In this document: piece by piece, positions 31,571 through 39,765 of the stretch
How positions within the stretch are numbered: position 1 is the stretch's first letter
Layout of the letters: each line of letters starts with the position of its first letter
Assembly: GCA_019637695.1 (NCBI GenBank)
Contig: JAHBVG010000048.1
Coordinates: 1-47,315 of the forward strand
DNA length: 47,315 bases
Reading direction: 5' to 3'
Source of the DNA: Caldilineaceae bacterium
Lineage (GTDB): Bacteria; Chloroflexota; Anaerolineae; Caldilineales; Caldilineaceae
The notes under the pieces: model-generated
What the model was told of the DNA's origin: nothing
Databases searched by the model: none
Seen by the model: only the letters and a program-made list of their open reading frames with translations
Program-made: the position numbers and the translations under genes

Positions 31571-34115
31571 GACGGGAATGGGTAATGCCATGCTCGACGG
31601 CGTAGCGGGCGGCTGCCGTGCGCGTATTGACCCCTAATTTGCTATAAATGGAGCGCAGATGAGAGTTGATGGTGCGCACACTCAGCACCAGTTCTTCGGC
31701 CACCTGGGCGTCGGTCATGCCCGAAGCCACTAGGCGCAGCACCTCGACTTCTCGCTCTGTCAATGCAGAGAGGGGTGACGCGTCTTGCCGCGTCGCCTGG
31801 GTCTGCCGGTTCTGCTGGCGGGAAGATCGATGGGGAGCGCTCGCTGCCAGGGTTGATGCGTACTGGACGGCCTGCTCGACGCTCATGGCCTGCCCCTGCG
31901 CCCACGCCTGTGCAGCCTTAGTTTCGTCGAGTTGGCTACGGCCGTGGGCCAGCATACGTTCGTAGGCAGCGCGGCGAAACGGGGGCTGGGGGATGCCGAG
32001 TGCGTGGCGCAGTGCCGAGGACGCCCCAAACAACCGCACACCACTTTCTGGATCTCCCTGCGCCACCGCCACGCCCGCCAGGCTGTCCAGGCTCCAGAAC
32101 GCGAGGGGTTGATCTTGCAACTCGTGGAAGATAGCCAGGCTTTGCCGGTACAGATCTTGGGCCGTGTCCAGATCGCCCTGGCCAAAGGCAACCTCGCCCA
32201 ATCCATAGAGGGTTCGGGCAACAGAAAGCCGATCACCAATCACCTGCGTCGTTGCCAGGAATGCGTCAAAGTGAGAACGCGCCGACTCGTAATTGCCCTG
32301 CCCCAGGGCCACATGTCCCAGGCCAAAATGCGCATAGCGGATTCCCTTAGAATCCCCCAATGCGCTGTACCCGCGCATGCACTCCTCGAAGACAGATCCT
32401 GCGGCCTCCCAGTTGCCCTCCAGCCAGAACGCAACTCCAAGGTAGAAGCGGGTGTACTCGGCGAACCATCTGTCCCCCAGAGCCTGAAAGAGGGCAAGGC
32501 TTTCCCGGTACATGGCGCGGGCCGCCGCATAGCTGCCTCCCAAACGAGCCACCGCAGCCAGACCGTGGAGGGCAACGGCGATCCCGCGTTTGTCGTCCAG
32601 TTGACGAAAGATCGTAAGACTTTCGGCGCACTGGGCGCCGGCTCGACTGCTGTCTCCCTGGTAGTAGGCCAGGATGCCTGCACCGGCTAATGTTTTGGCG
32701 CGCCAGCGACTCATGGCTTGGTCGCTTTCTGACTCTGATTCTCTGCGTCTCTGGCCAGACGGGGTGGCATAGGCACCCGCAGCCGCCATCGTTGCTTCCA
32801 ACCAGCGCCGGCCTTCGCTCAAATAGCCGCGCAAATACCAGAACCACCAGAGCGATCCAGCCAGACGCAGTGCAGTGGCGTGATCGCGCCGTTCCAGCGC
32901 ACTGCGCAATGCCCCGCGCAGATTGTCATGGTCCAGATTCAACCGCCCCAGCCAGACGCTCTGTTCTATGCTGGTCAAGTAGGGCTCCGCCTCCTCAGCC
33001 AGCGCCAGATAGTGGGCCATGTGCCGCTGGCGCGTCTGGTCCAGTTCTCCGGTTGCGATCAATTGCTCTGTACCATACTCGCGCAGCGTCTCCAGCAGCG
33101 TAAATCGGGGAGCCAGATCCACAGGTTGGGGCATCCTGCGCAGCAGACTATGGCTGAGTAGCGTCTCCAGGCTATCCAGCGCCGAGCTTGAAGAGGAGAG
33201 CGTGGATTCTGGTTCAAAGCAAATGGCCTCTACGCCCTCCAGCGTGAAGCCGCCAGTGAAGACGGCAAGGCGGCGGAAGAGCGCTTGCTCATCGGGCTGT
33301 AAGAGGTTGTAGCTCCAGGCGATGGTGTCGCGCAGGGTCTGCTGCCGCTCGGGCAGGTTGCGTGCGCCCTGGGTGAGCAGTTCCAGCCGCTTCTCCATGC
33401 GCTCCAGCAGCAACTGTGGCGAGAGGACGCGTGTCCGCGCCGCTGCCAGTTCGATTGCCAGCGGTAGCCCATCCAGCCGCACACAGATCTCGGCGACGGC
33501 CAGGGCATTACTATGATTGAGTGTGAATCCAGGCTGCACTGCTGCCGCTCGCTGCACGAAGAGCGCCACAGAGGGCGTAGCGGCGAGATCCTCGAGGATG
33601 GGGTGATTGATCAGGAGTGGCAGGGCCAGCGGCGGGACGGGATACTCATGTTCGCCCAGCAAATGGAGTGCCGCCCGGCTGGTGACCAGGATTTTCAGCG
33701 CCAGACAAACAAGCAGTAGATCCGCAATAAAAGGCGCGGCCTCAATAACCTGCTCAAAGTTGTCGAGGAGCAGGAGCATCTGCTTGCTGCGCAGGTGGCT
33801 CTTCAAATGGTCCAATGTAGAAGCGCTGCCGGCTTCGCGCAGACCCAGCGTCTTGGCAACAGTGGGGATAACCAGTTGGGGATCGGTCAGTGGCGCCAGC
33901 GAGACAAAGGCGGTTCCATCGGCGAAATCGCCAGCCAGGGTTTCGAGTACCTGCAATCCCAGCCGCGTCTTGCCCACGCCGCCAGGGCCGGTGAGCGTGA
34001 GCAGGCGCACCTCTGGACGGTGCAGACACGCTGCGACTGCACGCAGATCCTGTTCGCGGCCGAGCAGAGGCGTGAGTTGTATAGGCAATACCGGTTTTTG
34101 CACCTTTGCGTTCAT
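31560..34115 (-). CDS. LuxR-family STAND regulator (ATPase, TPR, HTH)
   Basis: 851-residue regulator. The N-terminal NB-ARC-like ATPase has TPLLGRE near 17, Walker A LTGPGGVGKTRLG near 42, a Walker-B-like LLLLDNFEQV near 118, GLPLAIELAAAR, the typical end of an AfsR/winged-helix part; then TPR repeats about 360-740 and a C-terminal LuxR HTH, LTEREVEVLRLVASGMTDAQVAEELVLSVRTI near 785. It probably senses a signal through the TPR part and activates nearby genes. Its stop lies in a 32-bp palindrome, followed by the FAD oxidase gene. A weak ribosome site precedes the ATG. The SARP regulator at 43223 is a similar but different type. Confidence 0.92.
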   Translation of the reverse strand: MNAKVQKPVLPIQLTPLLGREQDLRAVAACLHRPEVRLLTLTGPGGVGKTRLGLQVLETLAGDFADGTAFVSLAPLTDPQLVIPTVAKTLGLREAGSASTLDHLKSHLRSKQMLLLLDNFEQVIEAAPFIADLLLVCLALKILVTSRAALHLLGEHEYPVPPLALPLLINHPILEDLAATPSVALFVQRAAAVQPGFTLNHSNALAVAEICVRLDGLPLAIELAAARTRVLSPQLLLERMEKRLELLTQGARNLPERQQTLRDTIAWSYNLLQPDEQALFRRLAVFTGGFTLEGVEAICFEPESTLSSSSSALDSLETLLSHSLLRRMPQPVDLAPRFTLLETLREYGTEQLIATGELDQTRQRHMAHYLALAEEAEPYLTSIEQSVWLGRLNLDHDNLRGALRSALERRDHATALRLAGSLWWFWYLRGYLSEGRRWLEATMAAAGAYATPSGQRRRESESESDQAMSRWRAKTLAGAGILAYYQGDSSRAGAQCAESLTIFRQLDDKRGIAVALHGLAAVARLGGSYAAARAMYRESLALFQALGDRWFAEYTRFYLGVAFWLEGNWEAAGSVFEECMRGYSALGDSKGIRYAHFGLGHVALGQGNYESARSHFDAFLATTQVIGDRLSVARTLYGLGEVAFGQGDLDTAQDLYRQSLAIFHELQDQPLAFWSLDSLAGVAVAQGDPESGVRLFGASSALRHALGIPQPPFRRAAYERMLAHGRSQLDETKAAQAWAQGQAMSVEQAVQYASTLAASAPHRSSRQQNRQTQATRQDASPLSALTEREVEVLRLVASGMTDAQVAEELVLSVRTINSHLRSIYSKLGVNTRTAAARYAVEHGITHSRRRL

Positions 34116-34192
34116 TCTGGCAGCCGAATTGAAAGAGGCGTCGCCGGGAGCGTGTCGTCCCGGTGCAGGTAGACACGGAACGATCTCGTTTC

Positions 34193-35230
34193 CTACAGAT
34201 TATCCACCATTCCAGCCATGGCTTGCGCCAGAACTTCTGCAAAGGCAGCAGGCGACTCTACTGTGATCGCCTGCCTGAAGAGCATACGCAGCGCTGCCAG
34301 ATCATCGATCTGAGCCAATCGGCTCGCCAGGTCCTCGGGCAGACTCTGGAAGCGTCCCTCCAGTAGTGTGGCAATGTTCTCGCGCAGCGTCTGTTCAATG
34401 CCTCGTTCAATGCCTTGTTCAATGCCCTGTTCAATGCCCTGTTCAATGCCTTGCTCAATGCCTCGCTGAAGACCACGTTGCTCAGCTCTTTGTTCAATTG
34501 TCGTCACATATCGCACGTGCTGTGCCTCCTCGTACGCTTCCAACTCCGCTTCAAATTGATCGTCTAGCTCCGCTGGCAAGGTCATCACCCAATCGATGAA
34601 GCGGAACAACTCTAGTACATCCTCACGACTGTACCCCCGCTCATAGAGCAACCGCGTCAACGTGAACTTCCACAGCTTACGGTCCTGTGGATTGCGCTGT
34701 GTCTCCTGGGTTTTCAGATGCGCCATCGCCACCACTGCAAAGGGATTCGTGTGCCGCGCCAGTGTCGCCCAGCGCAGGCGCCAATCCAGCAATTTCGCAG
34801 TGCGGAACTCCAGAGCGGACCGACTGCCCCACACCTCGTATTCATAACGGCTGGGGCGCCAATGTGTGTTCTCGTCCGTCAGCACGGCCAGGCTCGCTAC
34901 CTGCCGTCCATAACGGTCAAAGATACGATAGTTGTAGATGTACATCCGCTGTGGAAAGTCGCTTTCCTGCTGTCCCTGGATCTCGATATGGATCAGCACC
35001 CACCGCTCTTCGCCGTTCTGCCGCCACACCCGCACCAACTTATCTACTCGCCGCCGCCCTGTCTCTGCTTCGCGCACGATCTGCTGCAACTCGGATTCTA
35101 GAAACTCGTATGGACGCGCCCAGTCGATATCCGCGTAAATATCAGGGAAGAAAAAGGCCAGAAATTCTGGAAAGAAGCGCTCCAACATCTCCTTCCACGG
35201 CGAATCATAGTCTGCGCGAGTAGTAGCCAT
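34193..35230 (-). CDS. Rpn/YhgA-like recombination-promoting nuclease family protein
   Basis: 345-residue member of the PD-(D/E)XK transposase-like Rpn/DUF4351 group. N-terminal nuclease-like segment: DSPWKEMLERFFPEFLAFFFPDIYADIDW, then VDKLVRVWR and WVLIHIEIQGQQESDFPQRMYIYNYRIFD, which carries the conserved E-x-Q of this family. Residues about 265-295 are tandem GIEQ/GIER tetrapeptides, encoded by an imperfect 12-bp repeat. Related proteins occur in many copies and may act in RecA-independent recombination. Start MATTRADYDS was chosen because of AGGA upstream and the family start. It lies between the LuxR-type regulator and the second FAD oxidase. Confidence 0.82.
   Translation of the reverse strand: MATTRADYDSPWKEMLERFFPEFLAFFFPDIYADIDWARPYEFLESELQQIVREAETGRRRVDKLVRVWRQNGEERWVLIHIEIQGQQESDFPQRMYIYNYRIFDRYGRQVASLAVLTDENTHWRPSRYEYEVWGSRSALEFRTAKLLDWRLRWATLARHTNPFAVVAMAHLKTQETQRNPQDRKLWKFTLTRLLYERGYSREDVLELFRFIDWVMTLPAELDDQFEAELEAYEEAQHVRYVTTIEQRAEQRGLQRGIEQGIEQGIEQGIEQGIERGIEQTLRENIATLLEGRFQSLPEDLASRLAQIDDLAALRMLFRQAITVESPAAFAEVLAQAMAGMVDNL
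34390..34468. repeat. imperfect 12-bp tandem repeat inside the Rpn-like gene
   Basis: About six units of CAATGCCNTGTT-like sequence (minus strand codes for GIEQ). Unit number may vary by slippage without breaking the frame. Confidence 0.75.
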
Positions 35231-35267
35231 CGTCCTGTTCCACAAGCGGTGCAATTTGTTTGTAGTC

Positions 35268-36689
35268 TCATTCTACCACAGATGGACTGTGTTGGAATTG
35301 GTTTGCCGGCGCAACATTGGCGTTGAGACGGAAGAAGTTGGTGGGGTCGTACTTCTGCTTCAGCGCAACCAATCGTGCGTAGTTTTCTCCGTAGGCCATT
35401 CGCACTCGATCTGCGCCGTCGTCCGCGCCGAGGAAATTGATGCCCGCCCCCTGCGTAAAGGGCTGCGTCGCTTGCCAGAGCGCCCGCGCCCATTCGATGT
35501 TCACCTCCTGTTGGGCAGGATCAACCCACTGAGCCACAAAGTCATAGTGCCACTGGGGATGGCGATGCGGAAACGCCGTTGCGTCTGATGCCACGCGTGT
35601 CACAGCGCCTTTCATCACATTGAAGAGGATGGCAGAGTAGGGAGACGGGCAGCGGGCCATATAATTGCAGAGAACTTCAATGAACTCGTCTTCCATGTGC
35701 GGCAGATACCCCATTTTTAGGTAGCGGGGCATCCCCGCAGGCACCGCCGCATCCAGGAACATTTGCAGTCGGCAGTAGGGGATGGGGCCGATGAGATCGG
35801 CAAGCGGTGCGCCAAACTGGCGCAGCGGCTTGAGATGTGCTTCCCCTTCGGCCAGGGGTCCCATCCACCCGACCAATATGGCGATAGCAGGGATGCCATC
35901 CGGCGTGGTGAGCAATGCCGCAGGGACGCCCATTTCCTCCGGCGTATTCATCGAAAACTCCCGATAGAACCGGAGCACCTCTTTTGCCTGGTCCAGCGGG
36001 TAGAGGATCATCCCACCCAGGACGGTTGGTCCCACAGGGTGCAATCGGTATTTAAACGAAGTGACAATGCCGAAGTTGCCGCCGCCGCCACGCACGCCCC
36101 AGAAGAGATCTGCGTTTTCGTTCTCGCTGGCGGTGAGAAAACGACCATCGGCCAGCACAATGTCCACCGAAAGCAGGTTATCGATGGTGAGGCCGTGTCT
36201 GCCCATCAGCCACCCCTGCCCGCCACCCAGGGTAAGGCCGGCAATGCCTGTGTCAGAAACATGGCCGGCTGTGGTCGCAAGACCGAACGCCTGAGTCTCG
36301 TGGTCTAGCTCACGCAGCAGCACACCAGGTTGAGCGCGCGCTGTGCGCCGTATGGGATCGACGCGGATGCCCTTCATCGGCGAGAGGTCGATCATCAACC
36401 CGCCCTCGCAGACAGAACGGCCAGCAAAGCTGTGTCCGCCGCCGCGCACCGAGACGACCAGATCCTGGGTGCGGGCAAAGTTGACACACTGGATGACATC
36501 GGCGGCGCCAGCGCAGCGGGCGATCAGCGCTGGTCGCTTGTCGATCATGCCGTTCCAGACGGCGCGGGCCTGATCGTAGCCTTCACCGCCGGGTTGCAGC
36601 AGTTGTCCGCGCAGAGCGGCTTTAAATTCATCGACAACAGTTCCATTCATGCCAAAGCTGGCATCGGCAAGTGTCGTTTGCTCACGCAT
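35268..36689 (-). CDS. FAD-linked oxidase (PCMH/BBE type), second paralogue
   Basis: 473 residues, clearly homologous to the oxidase at 30001 along its whole length (GGGHSFAG histidine near 87; HVSDTGIAGLTLGGGQGWLMG, again without the second-loop cysteine; FWGVRGGGGNFGIVTSFKYRLHPVGPTVLGGMILYP; BBE end YGENYARLVALKQKYDPTNFFRLNANV). It would covalently bind FAD through one histidine and oxidise an organic substrate. The start MREQTTL follows GAAGGAGGTCACC. Regulator and Rpn-like genes lie between the two paralogues, consistent with a duplication. Substrate unknown. Confidence 0.92.
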   Translation of the reverse strand: MREQTTLADASFGMNGTVVDEFKAALRGQLLQPGGEGYDQARAVWNGMIDKRPALIARCAGAADVIQCVNFARTQDLVVSVRGGGHSFAGRSVCEGGLMIDLSPMKGIRVDPIRRTARAQPGVLLRELDHETQAFGLATTAGHVSDTGIAGLTLGGGQGWLMGRHGLTIDNLLSVDIVLADGRFLTASENENADLFWGVRGGGGNFGIVTSFKYRLHPVGPTVLGGMILYPLDQAKEVLRFYREFSMNTPEEMGVPAALLTTPDGIPAIAILVGWMGPLAEGEAHLKPLRQFGAPLADLIGPIPYCRLQMFLDAAVPAGMPRYLKMGYLPHMEDEFIEVLCNYMARCPSPYSAILFNVMKGAVTRVASDATAFPHRHPQWHYDFVAQWVDPAQQEVNIEWARALWQATQPFTQGAGINFLGADDGADRVRMAYGENYARLVALKQKYDPTNFFRLNANVAPANQFQHSPSVVE

Positions 36690-36744
36690 GGTGACCTCCT
36701 TCAAGTAAGGTGAAAAACGAAAGCTCTATTCAAGCTCTTCCACA

Positions 36745-37890
36745 CTATGTGGGCAGCTCACACCACCCACGCCCGGCGCGGATCGCGTCGATGGCTTCCT
36801 GATAGCGCCAGCCATCGCGGAAGGTTAGATACGGCTCGTGCGGCTCGCCGCGGATGTCGGCTACGAATTCACGGGCCAGCGCTGCCCACTTGTTCTGAAC
36901 GTCGTCACCGATCTGGGGCAATTGCTCCAGCAGTCGTTGGGGTATTGGCAGGGGTCTGCCTTCGGACTCTGCACTCTCGTAGTGTGAAATGGAGAGAGAC
37001 GTAACCCCGTTCCCTTTGAGTACTCCCTCTGTTCCGTAGAAGTACCAGCCATTGAACGGTGAACTGGACGATTCAAAATCAGCGGTGAGACTTACGTGAA
37101 CCGGCGGTTGATCCGCGGAAGGGGCAGCGAAGCGCAACAGAGAGAAAAAAGCCGTATCTGCATCACAATCACGCCACTCCAGTTGGGCAGCTTCCTCAGC
37201 GGTCCGTGTGTATTTGCCGCGTTGACGATTATCATGAAGGGCTGGCACGACAGGCTTTCGAGTATGTAGAGTAGTGCGAGCTTCCCCGGAAACACTTACC
37301 GCCTGGTTGCCGATCATCTTTTCAAGCATAGCAATGGCATGAGTAAATCCACCATTCAACATACCACCACCCAGCGCCAGTGAATCCGTCCACAACCAGG
37401 GCTGAAGCTTGGGAGAAGCAGGAAATCTTAGAAGACAATCGATTGTCCGAAGCTGGCCAATGGTATTGTCGCGCAACAGTTCTCCAACCCACGCTATGCT
37501 TGGATCATAGCTGTGTGTAGCTGTATAGGCATGTTTGACCCCGGCCTGGTCTACACACTGAAAGAGGGATCTGGCCTCTTCCGCAGTGGTGGCCAGAGGC
37601 TTGTCACAGAAGATGTGGGCGCCCATCCCTGCCGCCATTTCGATCACTTCGCGCCGCAGCACCGCCGGCGTCGCCAGGGCCACGATCTCCGGCCGTACCC
37701 GCTCCAATGTCTCGCGCCAATCCGTGGACACCTCTGTCACTTGCAGCCGATCCGCCACTGCCTGCACCACATCTGCCTGGCGAGCGCAGATAGCCGCCAC
37801 ATCCACGCCGCAGTGCTGCAGTGCAATGGTATGTCCTTCGCCGGCCCACCCGGCGCCGACGACAACAGCTCGAAGCTCTGTGTTTGGCAT
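36745..37890 (-). CDS. Gfo/Idh/MocA oxidoreductase (A)
   Basis: 381-residue NAD(P)-dependent sugar or polyol dehydrogenase-like protein. N-terminal Rossmann site VVVGAGWAGEGHT, the DKPLA motif (position of the family's EKP lysine) near 98, and the C-terminal substrate domain with GGGMLNGGFTHAIAML. The ATG is preceded by AGGGAGAGAGGAA. A truncated copy of its first 31 codons lies at 39572-39667, and this N-terminus differs from Gfo/Idh gene B, so A is a distinct subtype. Substrate unknown. Confidence 0.9.
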   Translation of the reverse strand: MPNTELRAVVVGAGWAGEGHTIALQHCGVDVAAICARQADVVQAVADRLQVTEVSTDWRETLERVRPEIVALATPAVLRREVIEMAAGMGAHIFCDKPLATTAEEARSLFQCVDQAGVKHAYTATHSYDPSIAWVGELLRDNTIGQLRTIDCLLRFPASPKLQPWLWTDSLALGGGMLNGGFTHAIAMLEKMIGNQAVSVSGEARTTLHTRKPVVPALHDNRQRGKYTRTAEEAAQLEWRDCDADTAFFSLLRFAAPSADQPPVHVSLTADFESSSSPFNGWYFYGTEGVLKGNGVTSLSISHYESAESEGRPLPIPQRLLEQLPQIGDDVQNKWAALAREFVADIRGEPHEPYLTFRDGWRYQEAIDAIRAGRGWCELPT

Positions 37891-37981
37891 TTCCTCTCTC
37901 CCTTCTGATCGAGTTCGAAAAGCTCTTTGATAAAATAACAGGTCTAGTGTGTTGACTGATAGGCAGTCCACGGGATAGTCA

Positions 37982-38350
37982 TCACGAACCTGGTAGATCG
38001 ATCACAAGGCATACAAGATCGGTTGATCCCGTGACTCGAGTTCGATGGCCTTTGCCAGATGTATCCTCCTGAAGAATGACATCGTTGGTAGTAAAGCGTC
38101 GCACTTCGCCATTGCTGACTTCCACCTCGCCCTCTCCTGATAGAACGACCACCAGCCGTCGACAAGGGTTTGTGTGCCACTCAGCGCTCTCGAAACCAGC
38201 CGGAAACCGGGCAAATGCATACTGGCTAACTGGCTGAAACGCTGACCATGCTGGCTTGCCAGTGGCTGTTTCAGAGAATGTGGCGGTCACATCGGCGAAA
38301 TGTGACTCGCCATTAACATCTGCATAAACGTGCGTGTACTTGTACTTCAT
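37982..38350 (-). CDS. cupin-domain protein
   Basis: 122-residue single cupin. Motif 1-like AEWHTNPCRRLVVVLSGEGEVEVSNGEVRRFTTNDVILQED holds the histidine and the glycine turn. The N-terminal strand KYKYTHVYADVNGESHFADV is typical of small stand-alone cupins such as those that bind sugars or act as dioxygenase-like regulators. The start MKYKYTHVY follows GGAGG. It is 91 bases upstream of Gfo/Idh A (same strand) and follows a decayed gene; cupins are often partners of Gfo/Idh enzymes. Confidence 0.82.
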   Translation of the reverse strand: MKYKYTHVYADVNGESHFADVTATFSETATGKPAWSAFQPVSQYAFARFPAGFESAEWHTNPCRRLVVVLSGEGEVEVSNGEVRRFTTNDVILQEDTSGKGHRTRVTGSTDLVCLVIDLPGS

Positions 38351-38375
38351 CAGAGCCTCCAATGCATCAAACGCC

Positions 38376-38622
38376 TTACATCTGAACCATCTGCCCCGTC
38401 TCCGCAGATCTATACGCCGCCTCGTGCGCAGGGCAGGGATTGGGCGCGCCGTCCAGGACGGTGGCCACGAAGCCTGCAACAGGATGAAGGAACTCTCCAT
38501 CTGGCTCTACTGTGATGCGTTTGCCATCCTGATCCATCCAGCCGATGGTGACTATGCGGTCTGCCCAATCCGCTGCCTGCGCCGGTAATCAAGGCTGTCC
38601 GTAGCGATGTGCCTGTCTGCAT
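38376..38622 (-). pseudogene. chimeric relic of an SDR start and a Gfo/Idh gene
   Basis: On the minus strand an ATG with GAAAGGA opens MQTGTSLRTALITGAGSGLGR, a short-chain dehydrogenase beginning, and then fuses, through sequence like GGCAGCGGATTGGGCAGA, to DNA of a Gfo/Idh gene in another frame: AADWADRIVTIG of its N-terminal domain, then after a large internal deletion the C-terminal MDQDGKRITVEPDGE to ETGQMVQM and TAA (38376-38378). It also lacks about 27 bp relative to gene B (no RAVMLTEA). It is not a functional gene. Confidence 0.8.
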
Positions 38623-38670
38623 TGAGTCGTCCTTTCCCGATAGTCTTAGAAGAGGACTAACAGCTAGCAC

Positions 38671-39528
38671 CTATGTGTGCCCCTTTCGGCCAACGGCTTC
38701 GCACCACGTTTCAGCCCAGAAGGCATCTGGATGCTCCCCCCACTCCTTATAAGCAGAAACCATTGCCTCCAAAGTAGGACGATCTGCCCATCCTAGTTCA
38801 AGAATTAAGTCGGCGAGTTCTGCTTCTTCGAGAAAGTGAGATATGGTAGCGGCCCAAGCACGGGTATCATTTGGATTGCTGCAATACTCACAGGAGGCAC
38901 TCATTTCAACCTGTATGAACCCGGCCTCACGCAATGCTTCCCGGTATCGACTGGGGAAGTAAGGATCTCCCCCGACTTGTTGCCATAAGCGCATCGTGAG
39001 AGCATGAGCCTCTTGTAATATCGGAGTCATAGGATAAATCACATCCCCATTTCGATCCTCCTCTCTCAGACCAATCAAGCCATTTGGCTTTAGTACACGG
39101 TGTATTTCCTTTAACGCGCGTATTGGTTCAGATAGATGCTGTAAAACAGCATGTGCAAGGACTGCATCGAAAGATGCGTCAGGATAGGGGATCTCATAAA
39201 CATTACCGACCCGAAAATCAGTATTTAGTACATCAGCCGAGAGAGTACGACGTTTAGCGTTGGCAATCTGAGCAGGCTCTCGATCTATACCGGCGACCAA
39301 ACCTGGGGATACAATCTGAGCTAATTCCACAGTAATACTGCCAGGGCCACAACCACAGTCCAATATGGACATTCCGGGAGCTAGATGACGAATAAAAAAA
39401 GCAGCCTCACGACTAGCAGTTCGTCTACTCAGATAATCAACCACTTCTGTTGCTACCCATGAAGTACCTTCAGCATGAACTATGCCTTCGTCTACCCCAG
39501 TTGCAGCAGGGTTGTCAATCTTTGTCAT
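38671..39528 (-). CDS. class I SAM-dependent methyltransferase
   Basis: 285 residues. SAM motif I ILDCGCGPGSITVELA near 60-75, LVAGIDREPAQI, IPYPDASFDAVLAHAVLQHL and RVLKPNGLIGLREED, i.e. UbiE/MenG type. The start MTKIDNP follows AAAAAGGAGATTGCG; the frame extends further upstream only across a relic of a Gfo/Idh gene. Base use is AT-richer than in its neighbours, which fits recent acquisition. It sits between two Gfo/Idh relics, so it may have been inserted into a former oxidoreductase cassette. Target unknown. Confidence 0.9.
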   Translation of the reverse strand: MTKIDNPAATGVDEGIVHAEGTSWVATEVVDYLSRRTASREAAFFIRHLAPGMSILDCGCGPGSITVELAQIVSPGLVAGIDREPAQIANAKRRTLSADVLNTDFRVGNVYEIPYPDASFDAVLAHAVLQHLSEPIRALKEIHRVLKPNGLIGLREEDRNGDVIYPMTPILQEAHALTMRLWQQVGGDPYFPSRYREALREAGFIQVEMSASCEYCSNPNDTRAWAATISHFLEEAELADLILELGWADRPTLEAMVSAYKEWGEHPDAFWAETWCEAVGRKGHT

Positions 39529-39571
39529 CGCAATCTCCTTTTTAACTGTTAGGAGGCCGGTGTGGCCAAAG

Positions 39572-39667
39572 TCACAATCTGCGGCCGCAGTGCTGTAGTG
39601 CAAGTGTATGTCCTTCACCGGCCCATCCGGCGCCCACGACAACCGCTCGAAGGTCTGTGTTTGGCAT
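39572..39667 (-). pseudogene. truncated 5' copy of Gfo/Idh gene A
   Basis: A 31-residue frame MPNTDLRAVVVGAGWAGEG and on to LQHCGRRL-stop is nearly identical to the start of Gfo/Idh A (37890 backwards), including the upstream AAGGAA site. It ends in a TGA just after CGGCCGC, where similarity stops. It shows that a second copy of gene A once lay here and was cut. Confidence 0.85.
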
Positions 39668-39765
39668 TTCCTTTATCCCTTCTCGTCCACGTACCGGACC
39701 GTTCTCTCGAATAACAATTTAGCTTTGAGATGTCTACAGATTGTCCACAAAAAGGAATCAGGACA

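Noticed and set aside
37891..37971. Longer start for Gfo/Idh A
   Set aside because: AGGGAGAGAGGAA supports the ATG at 37890; the extra 27 codons have no family match.
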